Positions 24,591 through 34,397 are shown, numbered from the stretch's first letter. The stretch: DNA of 59,681 nt from SIG701 sp045611685 (GCA_045611685.1 JAZKXO010000087.1:1-59681); one strand, 5' to 3'. Program-made: numbers and translations. Notes: generated from the letters alone by a model not told the origin.

Positions 24591-27500
24591 TTAGACGATA
24601 GGCTCCAGGATGATGGTAACCTTAACACCGTCGTATACTGCGTATGCAGTAACGTCCTTCAGATCCTTAACGAGAGCGCGAACAGCAGAAGAGCTTGCAT
24701 ACTGCTTAGCGGTGAACTCAACATACTCGCCTTCGATCATAGCCTTAACGGTTACGTTCTCGGGGAGGATGTAGTCAACCGGTACGCCCTTGTTGTCTAC
24801 CTTATCGTAGTTAACGATACCGATAGCCTGCTCAACCGCGTCGATAGCGATCTGCATGATGGTGCCGTGAACCTTGGTCGCGAGAGTGGAATCGGTTACG
24901 AAATCAACAGTGCCGTCAGCAATAACGAACGCATCGGTAGTGGTTTCACCCTTAACTGCACCGGTAGCGATCATGTGAGCGGTGATGTTAGCTGCGGTCT
25001 TGGGAGCGTTTACAGCCTCCAGAGTGAGAACGCCATCGTAAACAGCGTAGATCTCATCCTCGGTAACAGCAGCCTTGATGGCATTCATATCAGCGATATC
25101 GTACTTAACGAATTCCTTCTCACCGGTGAGAACGTTGGTCATCCAGTGGCCGTAGTAGTGACCCTGACCGTCATACATGAAGTCCTGATCGTACCAACCA
25201 ACGAGTTCCTGGTAGTACATGAAGGTTACGTTAGCAGCGAGTGCGTTCCAAGCGTCGAGAGCTGCGAAAGCAGTGGAATCGCCGAGGAGCACGTAATCGT
25301 TGCCATTCTTCTTGTAGACGTCTACGAGGTGACCAGCTTCGCCGAAGGTAACGTTAGCAAGCGGGCCGGAAACTGCAATTACGTTGGTGATATTGGACTT
25401 CGTTCCCTCGTACTCGCAGAAGAGCCAGTAGTCGGAAGCGGTAACATCAGCAAACTTCAGAGTGAAGGTATCTGCGTGGCAGTAGATAACGTTGTTAGCA
25501 ACCTGAACGGTACGGTCGCCGTAAACGGGAGCTGCGGGAGCCAGGTTGTACTCGTCGCCCTCGTTGTAAACTACACGATAGAGAACGTGCGGCTTAACGG
25601 GGATGAGAGCGGAGATGTAATCGGTGATGTTCGGGAGCGTACCGCCGGCGATACCGCTGAAGAGGTAGTTCCAGTAGTAGTCTCTCCAGTCAGCGCCCTT
25701 GATGTTCCAACCTTCGAACTCAGTGATCTTGATGACACTGTAGCTGTCGGTTACGGTGGACCAAGCGTAAGCTTCAACGCCGTTCTCGGAGATGTTGGTG
25801 AAGTAGTCGATAACTACGATGTCACCGGTAGAAGTGACGTTAACAACCGTGGGGTTGATGTAAACAACCTTGTTGTCAACTACAACGAACTCAACGTACT
25901 TGTTCTGGAGGGCGAGAAGGGCCTCGATGAGAGCCTTGTTGTAAGCCTTGTTAGCTACGCCGTAGTCCTCATCCAGTTCGTCCTTGAACTCGGAGATGGT
26001 GTGACCGAGAAGGTCAGAGTAACCGAGCTTGTAGGAGTTAACCTTGTTAGCGCCGTCAGCAGCGCCGCCGTCGTTGATGTAGAGGAGGTTGGTGGTCTGG
26101 TGGAAGCCAAGGAGGTAACCTCTTGCAACGTAGGTGTCCTTGCCATCAGCCTTGTTTACAGTGCCTGCATAGCCGATAACCTCGAGGATATCGAGCTCAG
26201 CGTTCTCTGCATCGAAGTAGTAGAGAACATAAGCATCCTTGTTCTTGGTGATCTTAGCAGACTGGATACCGGTAACGCGGAGATCAGCGAACTTCACGCC
26301 GGTAGCTGCTGCTACGGTTGCGAAGGTGCCGTCGTCCACACCGGCAGTCAGAGTGGTGATCTTGGAACCGTCGTGCTTGATGGTACCGAAGGTGTAGTTT
26401 CTGAGCATTACGCGATCGTACTGACCGTCGTAGTTGATGTCAGAAGCGATAGCCTTTGCATATGCAGTAGCTACGGGAGTAAGAGTCTGGGTGTACTGAT
26501 TGTCGGTAAGAGCAACGATCAGATCCTCGACGATCTCCTCTGCGAGCTGAGAATTAAGCTGACCGAGAGTGATTGCGCCGTGAACGTTATCTCTAGTAGC
26601 AGAGTAGAATCTGCCGAAGAATACGCTGTAGTAAGCAACGAGGGTCATCGTGGTGTAGTCGTAGATGTAACCCTGCTCATCCATGTAGTAGGTTTCGCCG
26701 ATGTTGCCAATGGTAACATTAGCATCACTGTCAGCTGCGAATACCTTAACCTCGCGCAGACCCTTGTACTGGTTTACGCCCTGGAGGTTGTTCAGCTTGG
26801 TGTACTCGTCTACAACATAAGCCTTATCGGTGGTGCCGAGGGTGATGGTGTAGAGTTCTTCGTCCTCAATGTACTCAGCAGAGATCTGCTTGGTGTAGCC
26901 ATCGTTGGTGTAGGTCTCGTTGAGGGACTTGTAGCCGATGATGTTTGCGTAGTTGTTCAGGTGGGTTACCAGGTAGGTGGTACCAACTGCTGCGTTTGCA
27001 TCGGTCAGACCGAGAACGGAAGCAGGAACATGGTACTTAGCACCGCTGGGACGGCCTTCCTCATCCAGCTCAGCGAACTGAATGTAGCCATCACGGAGAA
27101 CGGGAGCGGTTACTTCGTCGAGAGCAACTTCATTGCTTGCGGTGATGATAACAACATCGGAAGCAACGCCGAATACCTTCTCAGCAACGGTCTCGTCCTT
27201 GATCTCTACGAACAGAGCGTTGTAGAGGATCTGAGCAACCTGTGCACGAGTGAGGGTGTCGGTAAGGCCAATGCCTTCAAGACCTGCGGTCAGACCCCAC
27301 TGCTCAGCAGTGTTGAGGTAAGGCCACGGATAGGTCTCGTAGTTGGTGCCAAGGGCACGAACTACCATTACGAGTGCATCGCGGTAGGTGATGCCATCGG
27401 CAGGACCGAAGTTGCCATCGCCATAACCGTTGATGATGCCCTGCTGTGCAGCAAAGGAGATAGCGCCTACTTTGTAGAGCTCACCCTTTTCAACGTACTG

Positions 27501-27779
27501 CTGTACGTCTGCAAAGCCGGAATCGTTCTCTGCCGTTGCCCAGTATGCATCCTCGGTCTTACCGGTGATGAAACGAGCTACGAAGAGAGCCATGTGCCAG
27601 CGCTCAAGTTTGTCGCTAGCAGCCTGACCGCCGTGATACACGCCGATCTGAGTCAGGAAGTCAAGTGCATCCTGATGAGCGTCTTCGCTAACTGCGGTAG
27701 CGGTTTCAGCAGCAAAAACTGCAGGAACAACGCTGAATACCATCAGCATAGCGAGGACCAGAGAAAGAATCTTTTTCAT
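24591..27779 (-). CDS. S-layer protein with N-terminal SLH domains
   Basis: 1062 residues. Signal peptide MKKILSLVLAMLMVFSVVPA-VFAAE, then three SLH motifs in about residues 35-190 (for example GIINGYGDGNFGPADGITYR and LTRAQVAQILYNALF) that hold the protein to a pyruvylated cell-wall polymer. The remaining 850 residues form an acidic, Tyr/Val/Asp-rich beta region with no enzymatic motif, as in lattice-forming proteins. Codon choice is narrow and the leader has GAAGGAG, consistent with very high expression. Monocistronic, divergent from the UDP-GlcNAc 2-epimerase gene. It could also be a large adhesin, but composition favours the S-layer subunit. Confidence 0.85.
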   Translation of the reverse strand: MKKILSLVLAMLMVFSVVPAVFAAETATAVSEDAHQDALDFLTQIGVYHGGQAASDKLERWHMALFVARFITGKTEDAYWATAENDSGFADVQQYVEKGELYKVGAISFAAQQGIINGYGDGNFGPADGITYRDALVMVVRALGTNYETYPWPYLNTAEQWGLTAGLEGIGLTDTLTRAQVAQILYNALFVEIKDETVAEKVFGVASDVVIITASNEVALDEVTAPVLRDGYIQFAELDEEGRPSGAKYHVPASVLGLTDANAAVGTTYLVTHLNNYANIIGYKSLNETYTNDGYTKQISAEYIEDEELYTITLGTTDKAYVVDEYTKLNNLQGVNQYKGLREVKVFAADSDANVTIGNIGETYYMDEQGYIYDYTTMTLVAYYSVFFGRFYSATRDNVHGAITLGQLNSQLAEEIVEDLIVALTDNQYTQTLTPVATAYAKAIASDINYDGQYDRVMLRNYTFGTIKHDGSKITTLTAGVDDGTFATVAAATGVKFADLRVTGIQSAKITKNKDAYVLYYFDAENAELDILEVIGYAGTVNKADGKDTYVARGYLLGFHQTTNLLYINDGGAADGANKVNSYKLGYSDLLGHTISEFKDELDEDYGVANKAYNKALIEALLALQNKYVEFVVVDNKVVYINPTVVNVTSTGDIVVIDYFTNISENGVEAYAWSTVTDSYSVIKITEFEGWNIKGADWRDYYWNYLFSGIAGGTLPNITDYISALIPVKPHVLYRVVYNEGDEYNLAPAAPVYGDRTVQVANNVIYCHADTFTLKFADVTASDYWLFCEYEGTKSNITNVIAVSGPLANVTFGEAGHLVDVYKKNGNDYVLLGDSTAFAALDAWNALAANVTFMYYQELVGWYDQDFMYDGQGHYYGHWMTNVLTGEKEFVKYDIADMNAIKAAVTEDEIYAVYDGVLTLEAVNAPKTAANITAHMIATGAVKGETTTDAFVIADGTVDFVTDSTLATKVHGTIMQIAIDAVEQAIGIVNYDKVDNKGVPVDYILPENVTVKAMIEGEYVEFTAKQYASSSAVRALVKDLKDVTAYAVYDGVKVTIILEPIV

Positions 27780-27853
27780 CTTTTTCTGTGCTCCTTCTTA
27801 ATATAAAAAAATTTTTTTATACGGGCAAATCTCAGGGATTTCCCCGCATGTAT

Positions 27854-27882
27854 ATCATAACCTATCTTGTCAATCTTTGCAA
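27854..27882 (-). promoter_or_regulatory. Promoter of the S-layer gene
   Basis: Minus strand TTGCAA (27877-27882), 17-bp spacer, TATGAT (27854-27859); leader about 70 bases. A TTGACA hexamer inside the spacer does not give a good spacing. Confidence 0.55.
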
Positions 27883-27908
27883 GCGATTTTTGGATCTGCA
27901 ATATAAGT

Positions 27909-27935
27909 GCAATATTAAAGGGTGTTTAATATTGC
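27909..27935. promoter_or_regulatory. Inverted repeat in the S-layer/epimerase divergent region
   Basis: GCAATATTAAA (27909-27919) and TTTAATATTGC (27925-27935), perfect 11-bp arms with a five-base spacer. An extra TGCAATAT copy lies just to the left near 27898. It sits between the two divergent promoters and looks like an operator. A GGGC-TTTTTT-GCCC type hairpin follows at about 27939-27953. Confidence 0.5.
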
Positions 27936-27957
27936 ATCGGGCGTTTTTTGCCCGTAA

Positions 27958-27986
27958 TTGACAACAAAGCGACGTTGTGATATACT
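27958..27986 (+). promoter_or_regulatory. Promoter of the UDP-GlcNAc 2-epimerase gene
   Basis: TTGACA (27958-27963), 17-bp spacer, TATACT (27981-27986), followed by a 5' leader with GGAGG. Confidence 0.82.
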
Positions 27987-28036
27987 AATGAATAGGAAAA
28001 TTTGCAAAAATCCCTCTTTCGGAGGTTCTATTATAA

Positions 28037-29128
28037 ATGAAGAAGATTATGCTTATCTTCGGCACACGCCCCGAGGCAATCAAGATGTGCCCACTCATTT
28101 TGGAGCTGAAATCGAGAAGCGGCATTGAGACGGTCGTTACCGTCACGGGACAGCATCGCGAGATGCTTGATCAAGTGCTCGATGCGTTCGGCGTACAGCC
28201 GGATTACGATTTATCTATAATGAAGGAAAAGCAGACACTGTTTGACGTAACGACGGCGATCCTCGGCAAACTGAAGCCCCTTCTTGAGAAGGAGCGCCCC
28301 GACGTCGTTCTCGTACACGGCGATACCTCGACGACGTTTTCTTCGGCGCTTGCCTGTTTTTATCTCGGCATCCCCGTCGGACACGTGGAGGCAGGACTTC
28401 GGACGTACAATCTTGCGTCGCCCTTCCCCGAGGAATTCAACCGCCAGGCGGTCAGCATCGTGGCAAAATACAATTTTGCGCCGACGGCGGCAGCACGCGC
28501 CAATCTTATAAGGGAAGGCCGCGATCCCGAGACGGTGTTCGTGACGGGCAACACGGCGATCGACGCGCTGAGGACAACGGTGCGCGAAAACTATACACAT
28601 CCTGCGCTCGATTGGGCGGCGGACAGCCGGCTTATCATGATCACGGCGCACCGCCGTGAGAATCTCGGCGAGCCGATGCATCGGATGTTCCGCGCGATCC
28701 GACGCATCGTGGACGAAACCCCCGACGTAAAGGCGATCTATCCGATCCATATGAATCCCGCCGTGCGCGCGGCGGCTGAGGCGGAGCTTTCGGGGTGCGA
28801 CCGCATCCGCATCATCGAACCGCTCGAGGTGCTCGATTTCCACAACTTCCTCGCCCGCAGTTATATGGTGCTGACGGACAGCGGCGGCATCCAGGAGGAA
28901 GCACCGTCGCTCGGCAAGCCCGTGCTCGTCATGCGCGACACGACCGAACGCCCCGAGGGCATTGAGGCGGGCACCTTGAAACTCGTAGGCACGAGCGAAG
29001 CGGTGATCTACGACACCTTCCGCGAGCTTCTCACAAACCAAGAAACGTATAACGCGATGAGCCGCGCGTCCAATCCGTACGGCGACGGCACCGCATCAAA
29101 GCAGATCGCGGACATCCTCGAAGCATAA
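28037..29128 (+). CDS. wecB: UDP-N-acetylglucosamine 2-epimerase (non-hydrolysing)
   Basis: 363-residue cytoplasmic enzyme interconverting UDP-GlcNAc and UDP-ManNAc, a precursor of teichoic-type and secondary wall polymers. Family marks: IFGTRPEAIKMCPLI at the N-terminus, TVTGQHREMLDQV, VLVHGDTSTTFSSAL, GHVEAGLRTYN, PFPEEFNRQ, ITAHRRENLGEP and LTDSGGIQEEAPSLGKPVLV. Length matches WecB/MnaA. It is divergent from the S-layer gene and would supply ManNAc for the polymer that SLH domains bind. Confidence 0.95.
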   Translation: MKKIMLIFGTRPEAIKMCPLILELKSRSGIETVVTVTGQHREMLDQVLDAFGVQPDYDLSIMKEKQTLFDVTTAILGKLKPLLEKERPDVVLVHGDTSTTFSSALACFYLGIPVGHVEAGLRTYNLASPFPEEFNRQAVSIVAKYNFAPTAAARANLIREGRDPETVFVTGNTAIDALRTTVRENYTHPALDWAADSRLIMITAHRRENLGEPMHRMFRAIRRIVDETPDVKAIYPIHMNPAVRAAAEAELSGCDRIRIIEPLEVLDFHNFLARSYMVLTDSGGIQEEAPSLGKPVLVMRDTTERPEGIEAGTLKLVGTSEAVIYDTFRELLTNQETYNAMSRASNPYGDGTASKQIADILEA

Positions 29129-29191
29129 ACGCGACCCATCGGGGACACGATAAGAGATGCCTCTGTTTTTACAAGATGAAGGAGATACTCT

Positions 29192-29878
29192 ATGTTGTTT
29201 GATCTTTGGTATATACTCCCTGCGCTGATTTTGACCTTCTGGGCGAGCGCGCGGGTAAAATCCACTTATGCAAAATACGAAAAGCAAAAGGCGCGCTCGG
29301 GCGTAACAGCCGCTACCGTCGCCCGCCGCATTCTCGACGGTGCGGGGCTCTCCCACATTCGTATCGAAGAGATCGCGGGTGAGCTTACCGACCACTACGA
29401 TCCGAAAGCGGGTGTGATCCGCCTCTCGGGCGGCGTAGCAAACAGCACGTCCATCGCCGCTATCGGCGTGGCGGCGCACGAGTGCGGACACGCGATCCAG
29501 CATGCACACGCGTACCTGCCGATCCGCATCCGTCAGGCGATCATTCCGATCACGAATATTTCCTCGCGGTTCGCGATCCCCTTGGTGCTCCTCGGCATCA
29601 TCCTTACAGCGTACGGCGAGCAGTTCATCTCCGTCGCGTACGCGGGTGTGATCCTGTTCGGCGCGGCGGTGCTCTTTCAGCTTGTAACGCTGCCGGTCGA
29701 GTTCAACGCAAGTGATCGCGCGCTCACGATCCTCGCGGACACGGGTACGCTCACAGAGGAAGAGATCCCAGGCGCGAAAAAAGTGCTCGGCGCCGCCGCT
29801 ATGACGTACGTCGCGGCACTCACCGTATCGGTGCTCCAGCTGCTCCGTCTGATTTCGATCGTAAACAGACGGCGCTGA
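29192..29878 (+). CDS. YugP-type membrane zinc metallopeptidase
   Basis: 228-residue membrane protein of the YugP/DUF zinc-peptidase family. An N-terminal helix is followed by a cytoplasmic or membrane-proximal stretch with the zinc motif HECGHAIQH, then two or three helices (SRFAIPLVLLGIILTAYG, AYAGVILFGAAVLFQLV) and the conserved VEFNASDRAL. AAGGAG precedes the ATG. It starts 63 bases after wecB and may share its transcript. Substrate unknown. Confidence 0.9.
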   Translation: MLFDLWYILPALILTFWASARVKSTYAKYEKQKARSGVTAATVARRILDGAGLSHIRIEEIAGELTDHYDPKAGVIRLSGGVANSTSIAAIGVAAHECGHAIQHAHAYLPIRIRQAIIPITNISSRFAIPLVLLGIILTAYGEQFISVAYAGVILFGAAVLFQLVTLPVEFNASDRALTILADTGTLTEEEIPGAKKVLGAAAMTYVAALTVSVLQLLRLISIVNRRR

Positions 29879-29892
29879 AACGACAAATGCCA

Positions 29893-29925
29893 AAAACGGA
29901 AGCGAAACGATGCTTCCGTTTTTTA
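29893..29925. terminator. Terminator between yugP-like and RluA-family genes
   Basis: Stem AAAACGGAAGC/GCTTCCGTTTT around an eight-base loop with a T run on the plus side; it overlaps the end of the convergent gene. Confidence 0.88.
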
Positions 29926-30540
29926 TTTTGCCCAATCGGGCACGGCGCTTACTGTCAATACCTCGCCCGTCTTCGGGTGTCTGAGGGTGATCTTGTGGGA
30001 ATAGAGGCGGATCTTACCTTTCGCGCCGCCGTACTTGCCGTCCCCGACGAGAGGGAAGCCGCGCGAGGCAAATTGCACGCGGATCTGGTGCGTGCGGCCG
30101 GTCATAAGGCGGATCTTCAAAAGCGTTCCCTCGGCGCGCCGTCCTATGACCTCGTACAGAAGGATCGCTTCACGCACGCCGCGGCGCTCGCGCTTTACAA
30201 CGAACGTTTTGTTCTGCCCTCTATCGTGAAAGAGGAGATCCCGCATCTCGCCCGCTTCGGCGGGTGCGCCGGCGGCTATGGCTATGTATTCCTTCTCCAT
30301 CTCTCCCGCGGCAATCCGGGCGGAGACGGCGGCTGCCGCCTCTTTTGTTTTGGCGTACACCATCACACCCGACACGTCTCTGTCAAGGCGGTGAAGGACA
30401 TATGCAGGATCACCCCCCAGATATTCGCCGATCATCTCGGGCATACCGGGCGACTGCGCACAGACGCCCGCGGGCTTCTCCACGAAAATGAGATCCGAAT
30501 TCTCCCACAAAACGGGAAACGAAGGCGTATTTTTCTCCAC
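29923..30540 (-). CDS. RluA-family pseudouridine synthase
   Basis: 205-residue RNA-modifying enzyme converting specific uridines of rRNA or tRNA to pseudouridine. LIFVEKPAGV opens the domain, the catalytic Asp is in YVLHRLDRDVSGVMVYAKT, and MTGRTHQIRVQFASRGFPLVGD closes it. I chose the GTG at 30540 with AAAGGAG upstream; longer in-frame extensions run back through the intergenic hairpin and are not homologous. No S4 domain, as in the short RluA/YlyB-like members. It follows the ABC operon on the same strand. Confidence 0.9.
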   Translation of the reverse strand: MEKNTPSFPVLWENSDLIFVEKPAGVCAQSPGMPEMIGEYLGGDPAYVLHRLDRDVSGVMVYAKTKEAAAAVSARIAAGEMEKEYIAIAAGAPAEAGEMRDLLFHDRGQNKTFVVKRERRGVREAILLYEVIGRRAEGTLLKIRLMTGRTHQIRVQFASRGFPLVGDGKYGGAKGKIRLYSHKITLRHPKTGEVLTVSAVPDWAK

Positions 30541-30577
30541 GGGCGATCTCCTTTCATCGTTATCATAAAGTGTGGAC

Positions 30578-30601
30578 GGGGAGGCGCCAAAACGCCTCCC
30601 C
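30578..30601 (-). terminator. Hairpin between DUF4340 gene and pseudouridine synthase gene
   Basis: Stem GGGGAGGCG/CGCCTCCCC (30578-30586 with 30593-30601). No T run follows in the direction of transcription, so termination is probably partial. Confidence 0.5.
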
Positions 30602-30613
30602 GAAAATCCGTAT

Positions 30614-32128
30614 TCAGTTTTTGCCGTAGGAATCGACGTCAAGATCATAAAGAACCTTGTTCGCATCCGAGGCAATCTTCTCAACGAGGTCAGTCAGCAC
30701 ATAGAACTCGCCGTGGCCGTTTACGGTCATGAGCGAGCGCCGTCCGGTGCCGGAATAGGGATAGAAACGGTACACCGTCTCCGTCCCGTTCGTCATGGTG
30801 ATCGTGAACGTGAGGATGCAGTTTTCCTCGGTAATGAGGGACTCTTTCTCCGGATCGGTCAGAGGCGTGTAATCCTCAATAGCGATGGAGAGAAGCGTCT
30901 TGTAAAACTGACGGAAGTTGTTTATATCGCTGTTCGGGATCTCTTTACCGGTATCGGCAGAAACGGAAAGCGTTGCCGCGCCCGACGAATCAACGCCGTG
31001 GCTGAGCGTAAACGAAACGTCCGCGCCCGAGCCGACGATATCGAGTTTCCGAACGGCGGTGATCCACTGCTGGAACGGATACACAGCGATCCAAGAGATG
31101 AGATCATGCTGCAGATACGAAACCGAGGCTTCATCCACGACGGACACCGTAAGGGGGAACATCGACGAGGTCGCGTAGTACGTGCCATCCTGTTGCAGTT
31201 CGCTGAAGAACAGATATATCTTCTCGCCGCCGTACTCAAAGTACACGGTGTATGCGGGATCGTCAAGCCCATAGGCCTTCATATCCTCTGCGGTAGGGCC
31301 AAGCTTCTCGACGTGCGTACCCGCGAGGGCGCCGTAGCCGTACAAAATCTCAAGGAGCAGATCGCTGTTCGGATAGTAACCCGACGGATAACGCATAAAG
31401 TGCTCGACCGCCGCTTCGGGATTCTGCTGCAGTTTCTTATCAAGAATGCTGATCATCACGAATACGTCATCGCCCTTCATGATGGTGAAGTTGTCGATCT
31501 TATAATACTCGTTCTGCGGAACGCCCGCCACGAGAACCGGCGCGCAGAGAGATTCGATCGGTGCGAGAACGGTCGTCGCGAGTGCCTCATCCAGAACGTA
31601 GACCGTTCGTCTGCCCTCGAGCATCGTGTAATAACCGCCGCCGGTGAGAAGATCGTACCCGACGTAGACGGTATACGTTTCGCCGTCGGTGGTCGTGAGC
31701 GTCCAGTGTGCCTTGGGATTGTCGAGCCCGTACTCGGCGAGCTGTGCGGCGGTCGCGTTATCGGCCACCTTCAGTTTCGAGAGCGTATAACCGACGTTCG
31801 TAACGAGCGTCGCGAACTTTGTTCCGTCGAACACCGTGCCCTCATAGCCGCGAATCTGAAAATCGTCGTTTTCGTCGCGGTAAAACTCATACGAGCCGTG
31901 CTCGTTTACAACCTTGATGGACTGCATGTAGGCTCTTTCCACCTGCGGGTACATAAAGATACGCCCGTTTACGGAGACCGTCTCGCCTTCCACCGTTTCA
32001 AGAGGATCTCCCGGATCGACCGGTTCCTCCGTGTTCACAAGCGGACGGATAACGGCAAGATACAAAACGAGGATCACGGCGAAAATAACCGTGCAGATGA
32101 CGAGAAGTTTTTTCTGTTTCGCAATCAT
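30614..32128 (-). CDS. DUF4340 protein of a GldG-type ABC system
   Basis: 504 residues. A short cytoplasmic N-terminus and one membrane helix (LLVICTVIFAVILVLYLAVI) anchor a large extracytoplasmic beta-rich DUF4340 region. Repeated units such as YGLDNPKAHWTLTTTDGETY and YGLDDPAYTVYFEYGGEKIY are visible. It overlaps the GldG-like gene by four bases (ATGA), so translation is coupled. DUF4340 proteins accompany GldA-F-G type ABC transporters in many Bacillota; transported substrate unknown. Confidence 0.83.
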   Translation of the reverse strand: MIAKQKKLLVICTVIFAVILVLYLAVIRPLVNTEEPVDPGDPLETVEGETVSVNGRIFMYPQVERAYMQSIKVVNEHGSYEFYRDENDDFQIRGYEGTVFDGTKFATLVTNVGYTLSKLKVADNATAAQLAEYGLDNPKAHWTLTTTDGETYTVYVGYDLLTGGGYYTMLEGRRTVYVLDEALATTVLAPIESLCAPVLVAGVPQNEYYKIDNFTIMKGDDVFVMISILDKKLQQNPEAAVEHFMRYPSGYYPNSDLLLEILYGYGALAGTHVEKLGPTAEDMKAYGLDDPAYTVYFEYGGEKIYLFFSELQQDGTYYATSSMFPLTVSVVDEASVSYLQHDLISWIAVYPFQQWITAVRKLDIVGSGADVSFTLSHGVDSSGAATLSVSADTGKEIPNSDINNFRQFYKTLLSIAIEDYTPLTDPEKESLITEENCILTFTITMTNGTETVYRFYPYSGTGRRSLMTVNGHGEFYVLTDLVEKIASDANKVLYDLDVDSYGKN

Positions 32129-33615
32129 GCGTGTTTTCTCCTAATAAAGACGACGAGACCGCAGACAGCGACGAAGACGGGAAGAACGGTAACGAGTGCC
32201 ACCGTCCAGTTCGTGGCTTCTGCCGTCGTGAGCGTAAGCGTCGTATCGTCAAAGACTTTGTACGTGATATCGGCAAGCGTTCTGTCGCGTCCGGAGGAGC
32301 GCATCACAGAGGAGAGAATATCGCTGTTGGCGTATGCGTTGCTGATAAGATAAGACGGCGCGGCGAACGAAGAGGATCCGCTCACTACGACGTAGGAATA
32401 GTAGGTTTCGTTGTCAATGATCCGTGACTCGCGGGAGACGGTCATAAGATTATATTTACCCTCTCCGACACGCTCTCCGTTCTTCATCAGAACCGAGGAT
32501 TCAAACGAGGTCAGAATGGGGGAAACCTCTCGCGCTCCGGACAGGCTGCCGCCCGATTCCCAGAGGATCTCGATCGGCATGGTATAGCGGGAGATCGTCT
32601 TCGGGGGCGTTGCCAGATTGCCCGTCAGATCCTTGTAGATCGAAGAGCCGAGCGTCTCCGTATCGTACTGTGCGACGATCGAAAGTCCGTCGGTGGAGAT
32701 AGAGTGATCCATATCCTTCACGTACGTATTGGGCGTGAAGGCGATGCCCCACTCCTCAAGAAATTCCGAGAGATTCGTAAGCTTCCCTGCGTGATCGGGA
32801 TCGGCGAATACGATGAGAGAGCCGAAATCGTCAAGGAACGCATCGAGCTTTTTGATCTCGTTGGAGAAATCGTCCTCCGCCTCGGCACCGATGAAATCGT
32901 ACACGGGATCGTTAATGATAATAATGCGGGCGTCCTCGTCGATCTCGTCCTTGGCGAGATTGATCGAGCGGACGTCGAATCCGTTATCGTAAAACAGGGT
33001 GAACAGCTCCGCGGCATCCGCGCCCAGATTCTCACCGTGCTCGGCGGTGAAATACACGATCGGCATTTCTGCGGACGTAACCTGCAGAATACCCGACATA
33101 AGCTTATGCTCACCGTCGTACGCCCAGATCGTCTGTCCGTCCTCATCGACGATGAAGAAGGCTTGGTACGAGAAGACGCGCACCTCGCCGCCGGACTCGA
33201 CCACCACGGAGGTGGTATAAATGTTCGTGGCGGCCGTCGTGCGGAACGGCTCAAAAAACGCGCGGTTCTTGATAACGTCCTTACACTCAACGTTCACGTT
33301 CGGGAACTCCGCCGCGAGCTGCAAAGCGGTCGTATAGATGTACTTCATGTAGGGGCTGTCCTTGCCCTCCATGAGTTCGTCAGGCTCGCTCGCAAAGTAG
33401 ATGTTGACAGGCGCGTCCACGTCTGCCATCAGAACCTTCGTCGCCTCGGAGAGGGAGAAAACGTTATCCCTCGTCATATCGACGTACCACATATACTTGC
33501 CCGCAAGCGCGGTGAATACGATATTGAAAATGATGACCACCGCGATAAATGCACAGGTGAATGCGGCGGCGGCACTTCCGTAGCGGAAGCGCTTCAGATT
33601 ATAAAATCGGTTCAT
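32125..33615 (-). CDS. GldG-like auxiliary protein of an ABC transporter
   Basis: 496 residues with a membrane helix near residues 18-40 and another at the extreme C-terminus (VALVTVLPVFVAVCGLVVFI). Between them is an extracytoplasmic domain typical of the ABC_transp_aux/GldG family (VDMTRDNVFSLSEATKVLM, VYFTAEHGENLGADAAELF). Second-last gene of the operon ATPase, permease, GldG, DUF4340. In Bacteroidota GldG supports gliding, but here no other gliding gene is present and the role is presumably envelope-related transport. Confidence 0.86.
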   Translation of the reverse strand: MNRFYNLKRFRYGSAAAAFTCAFIAVVIIFNIVFTALAGKYMWYVDMTRDNVFSLSEATKVLMADVDAPVNIYFASEPDELMEGKDSPYMKYIYTTALQLAAEFPNVNVECKDVIKNRAFFEPFRTTAATNIYTTSVVVESGGEVRVFSYQAFFIVDEDGQTIWAYDGEHKLMSGILQVTSAEMPIVYFTAEHGENLGADAAELFTLFYDNGFDVRSINLAKDEIDEDARIIIINDPVYDFIGAEAEDDFSNEIKKLDAFLDDFGSLIVFADPDHAGKLTNLSEFLEEWGIAFTPNTYVKDMDHSISTDGLSIVAQYDTETLGSSIYKDLTGNLATPPKTISRYTMPIEILWESGGSLSGAREVSPILTSFESSVLMKNGERVGEGKYNLMTVSRESRIIDNETYYSYVVVSGSSSFAAPSYLISNAYANSDILSSVMRSSGRDRTLADITYKVFDDTTLTLTTAEATNWTVALVTVLPVFVAVCGLVVFIRRKHA

Positions 33616-33648
33616 ATTCCGTAACTCCTTTTCTTTGGCTGGCGCCCA

Positions 33649-34353
33649 TCACGACCAGCGTCTCTTCTCGAAGACGCGGACGGAGAGGAACAAAAACACG
33701 ACTGCAACGGAAACGTAATATACCACGGCGGCAAAATCGAAGATGCCGTAGGTGAAATTACCGTAACGGCTGTAAATGGAGATCCAGCTGAGGACCGCGC
33801 GCACGGCGTAGGCATCAATGAGTCCGTTCACGACCGAGACGATCATAAGAGCGAGAAGGATGCCGATCGTGCCGAGTGCGGCGGCGAACTGGTTTTCCGT
33901 CAGGGACGAGACGAAAATACCGATCGCGATAAAGGTCATACCGATGAGGAACATCGCAAACATAGAGCCGAAGATTCTGCCCCAGTTGACGTCGCCGTAG
34001 AGAGCCAACGGATAAAAATACGAAGCGGAGGCGAGAATCGTCGCGGCAAAAACGGTAAGAGCGGAGAAAAACTTCGCCATCACCATACCGGTCAGCGATA
34101 CCGGCGCCGTGAGAAGCAGCTGCTCCGTACGGGTACGGCGCTCCTCCGAGAACGTCTTCATCGTCAAAAGCGGGATGATGACGATGTACGCGAACATCAG
34201 AATCTGATAATAGGCGGTAACGTCAGACGTACCGGAATAGAGGGTGGTGAATCCGAATAAGAATCCGGACACCGCCAGAAACACCGCTATAAAGATATAG
34301 CCGATAGGGGTCGTAAAATACGAACGCATTTCGCGTTTATAGATAGCAAACAT
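33649..34353 (-). CDS. ABC-2 type permease (GldF-like)
   Basis: 234-residue membrane protein with about six helices; it opens with IYKREMRSYFTTPIGYIFIA, the usual start of GldF/ABC-2 permeases, followed by TEQLLLTAPVS in the loop after helix two. It lies between the ATPase gene (44-base gap) and the GldG-like gene (33-base gap) and would form the membrane channel. Confidence 0.88.
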   Translation of the reverse strand: MFAIYKREMRSYFTTPIGYIFIAVFLAVSGFLFGFTTLYSGTSDVTAYYQILMFAYIVIIPLLTMKTFSEERRTRTEQLLLTAPVSLTGMVMAKFFSALTVFAATILASASYFYPLALYGDVNWGRIFGSMFAMFLIGMTFIAIGIFVSSLTENQFAAALGTIGILLALMIVSVVNGLIDAYAVRAVLSWISIYSRYGNFTYGIFDFAAVVYYVSVAVVFLFLSVRVFEKRRWS

Positions 34354-34397
34354 GGTTTACCGTCTCACTTTCGTTTGTTCGGATGATGTGTTCGGGT

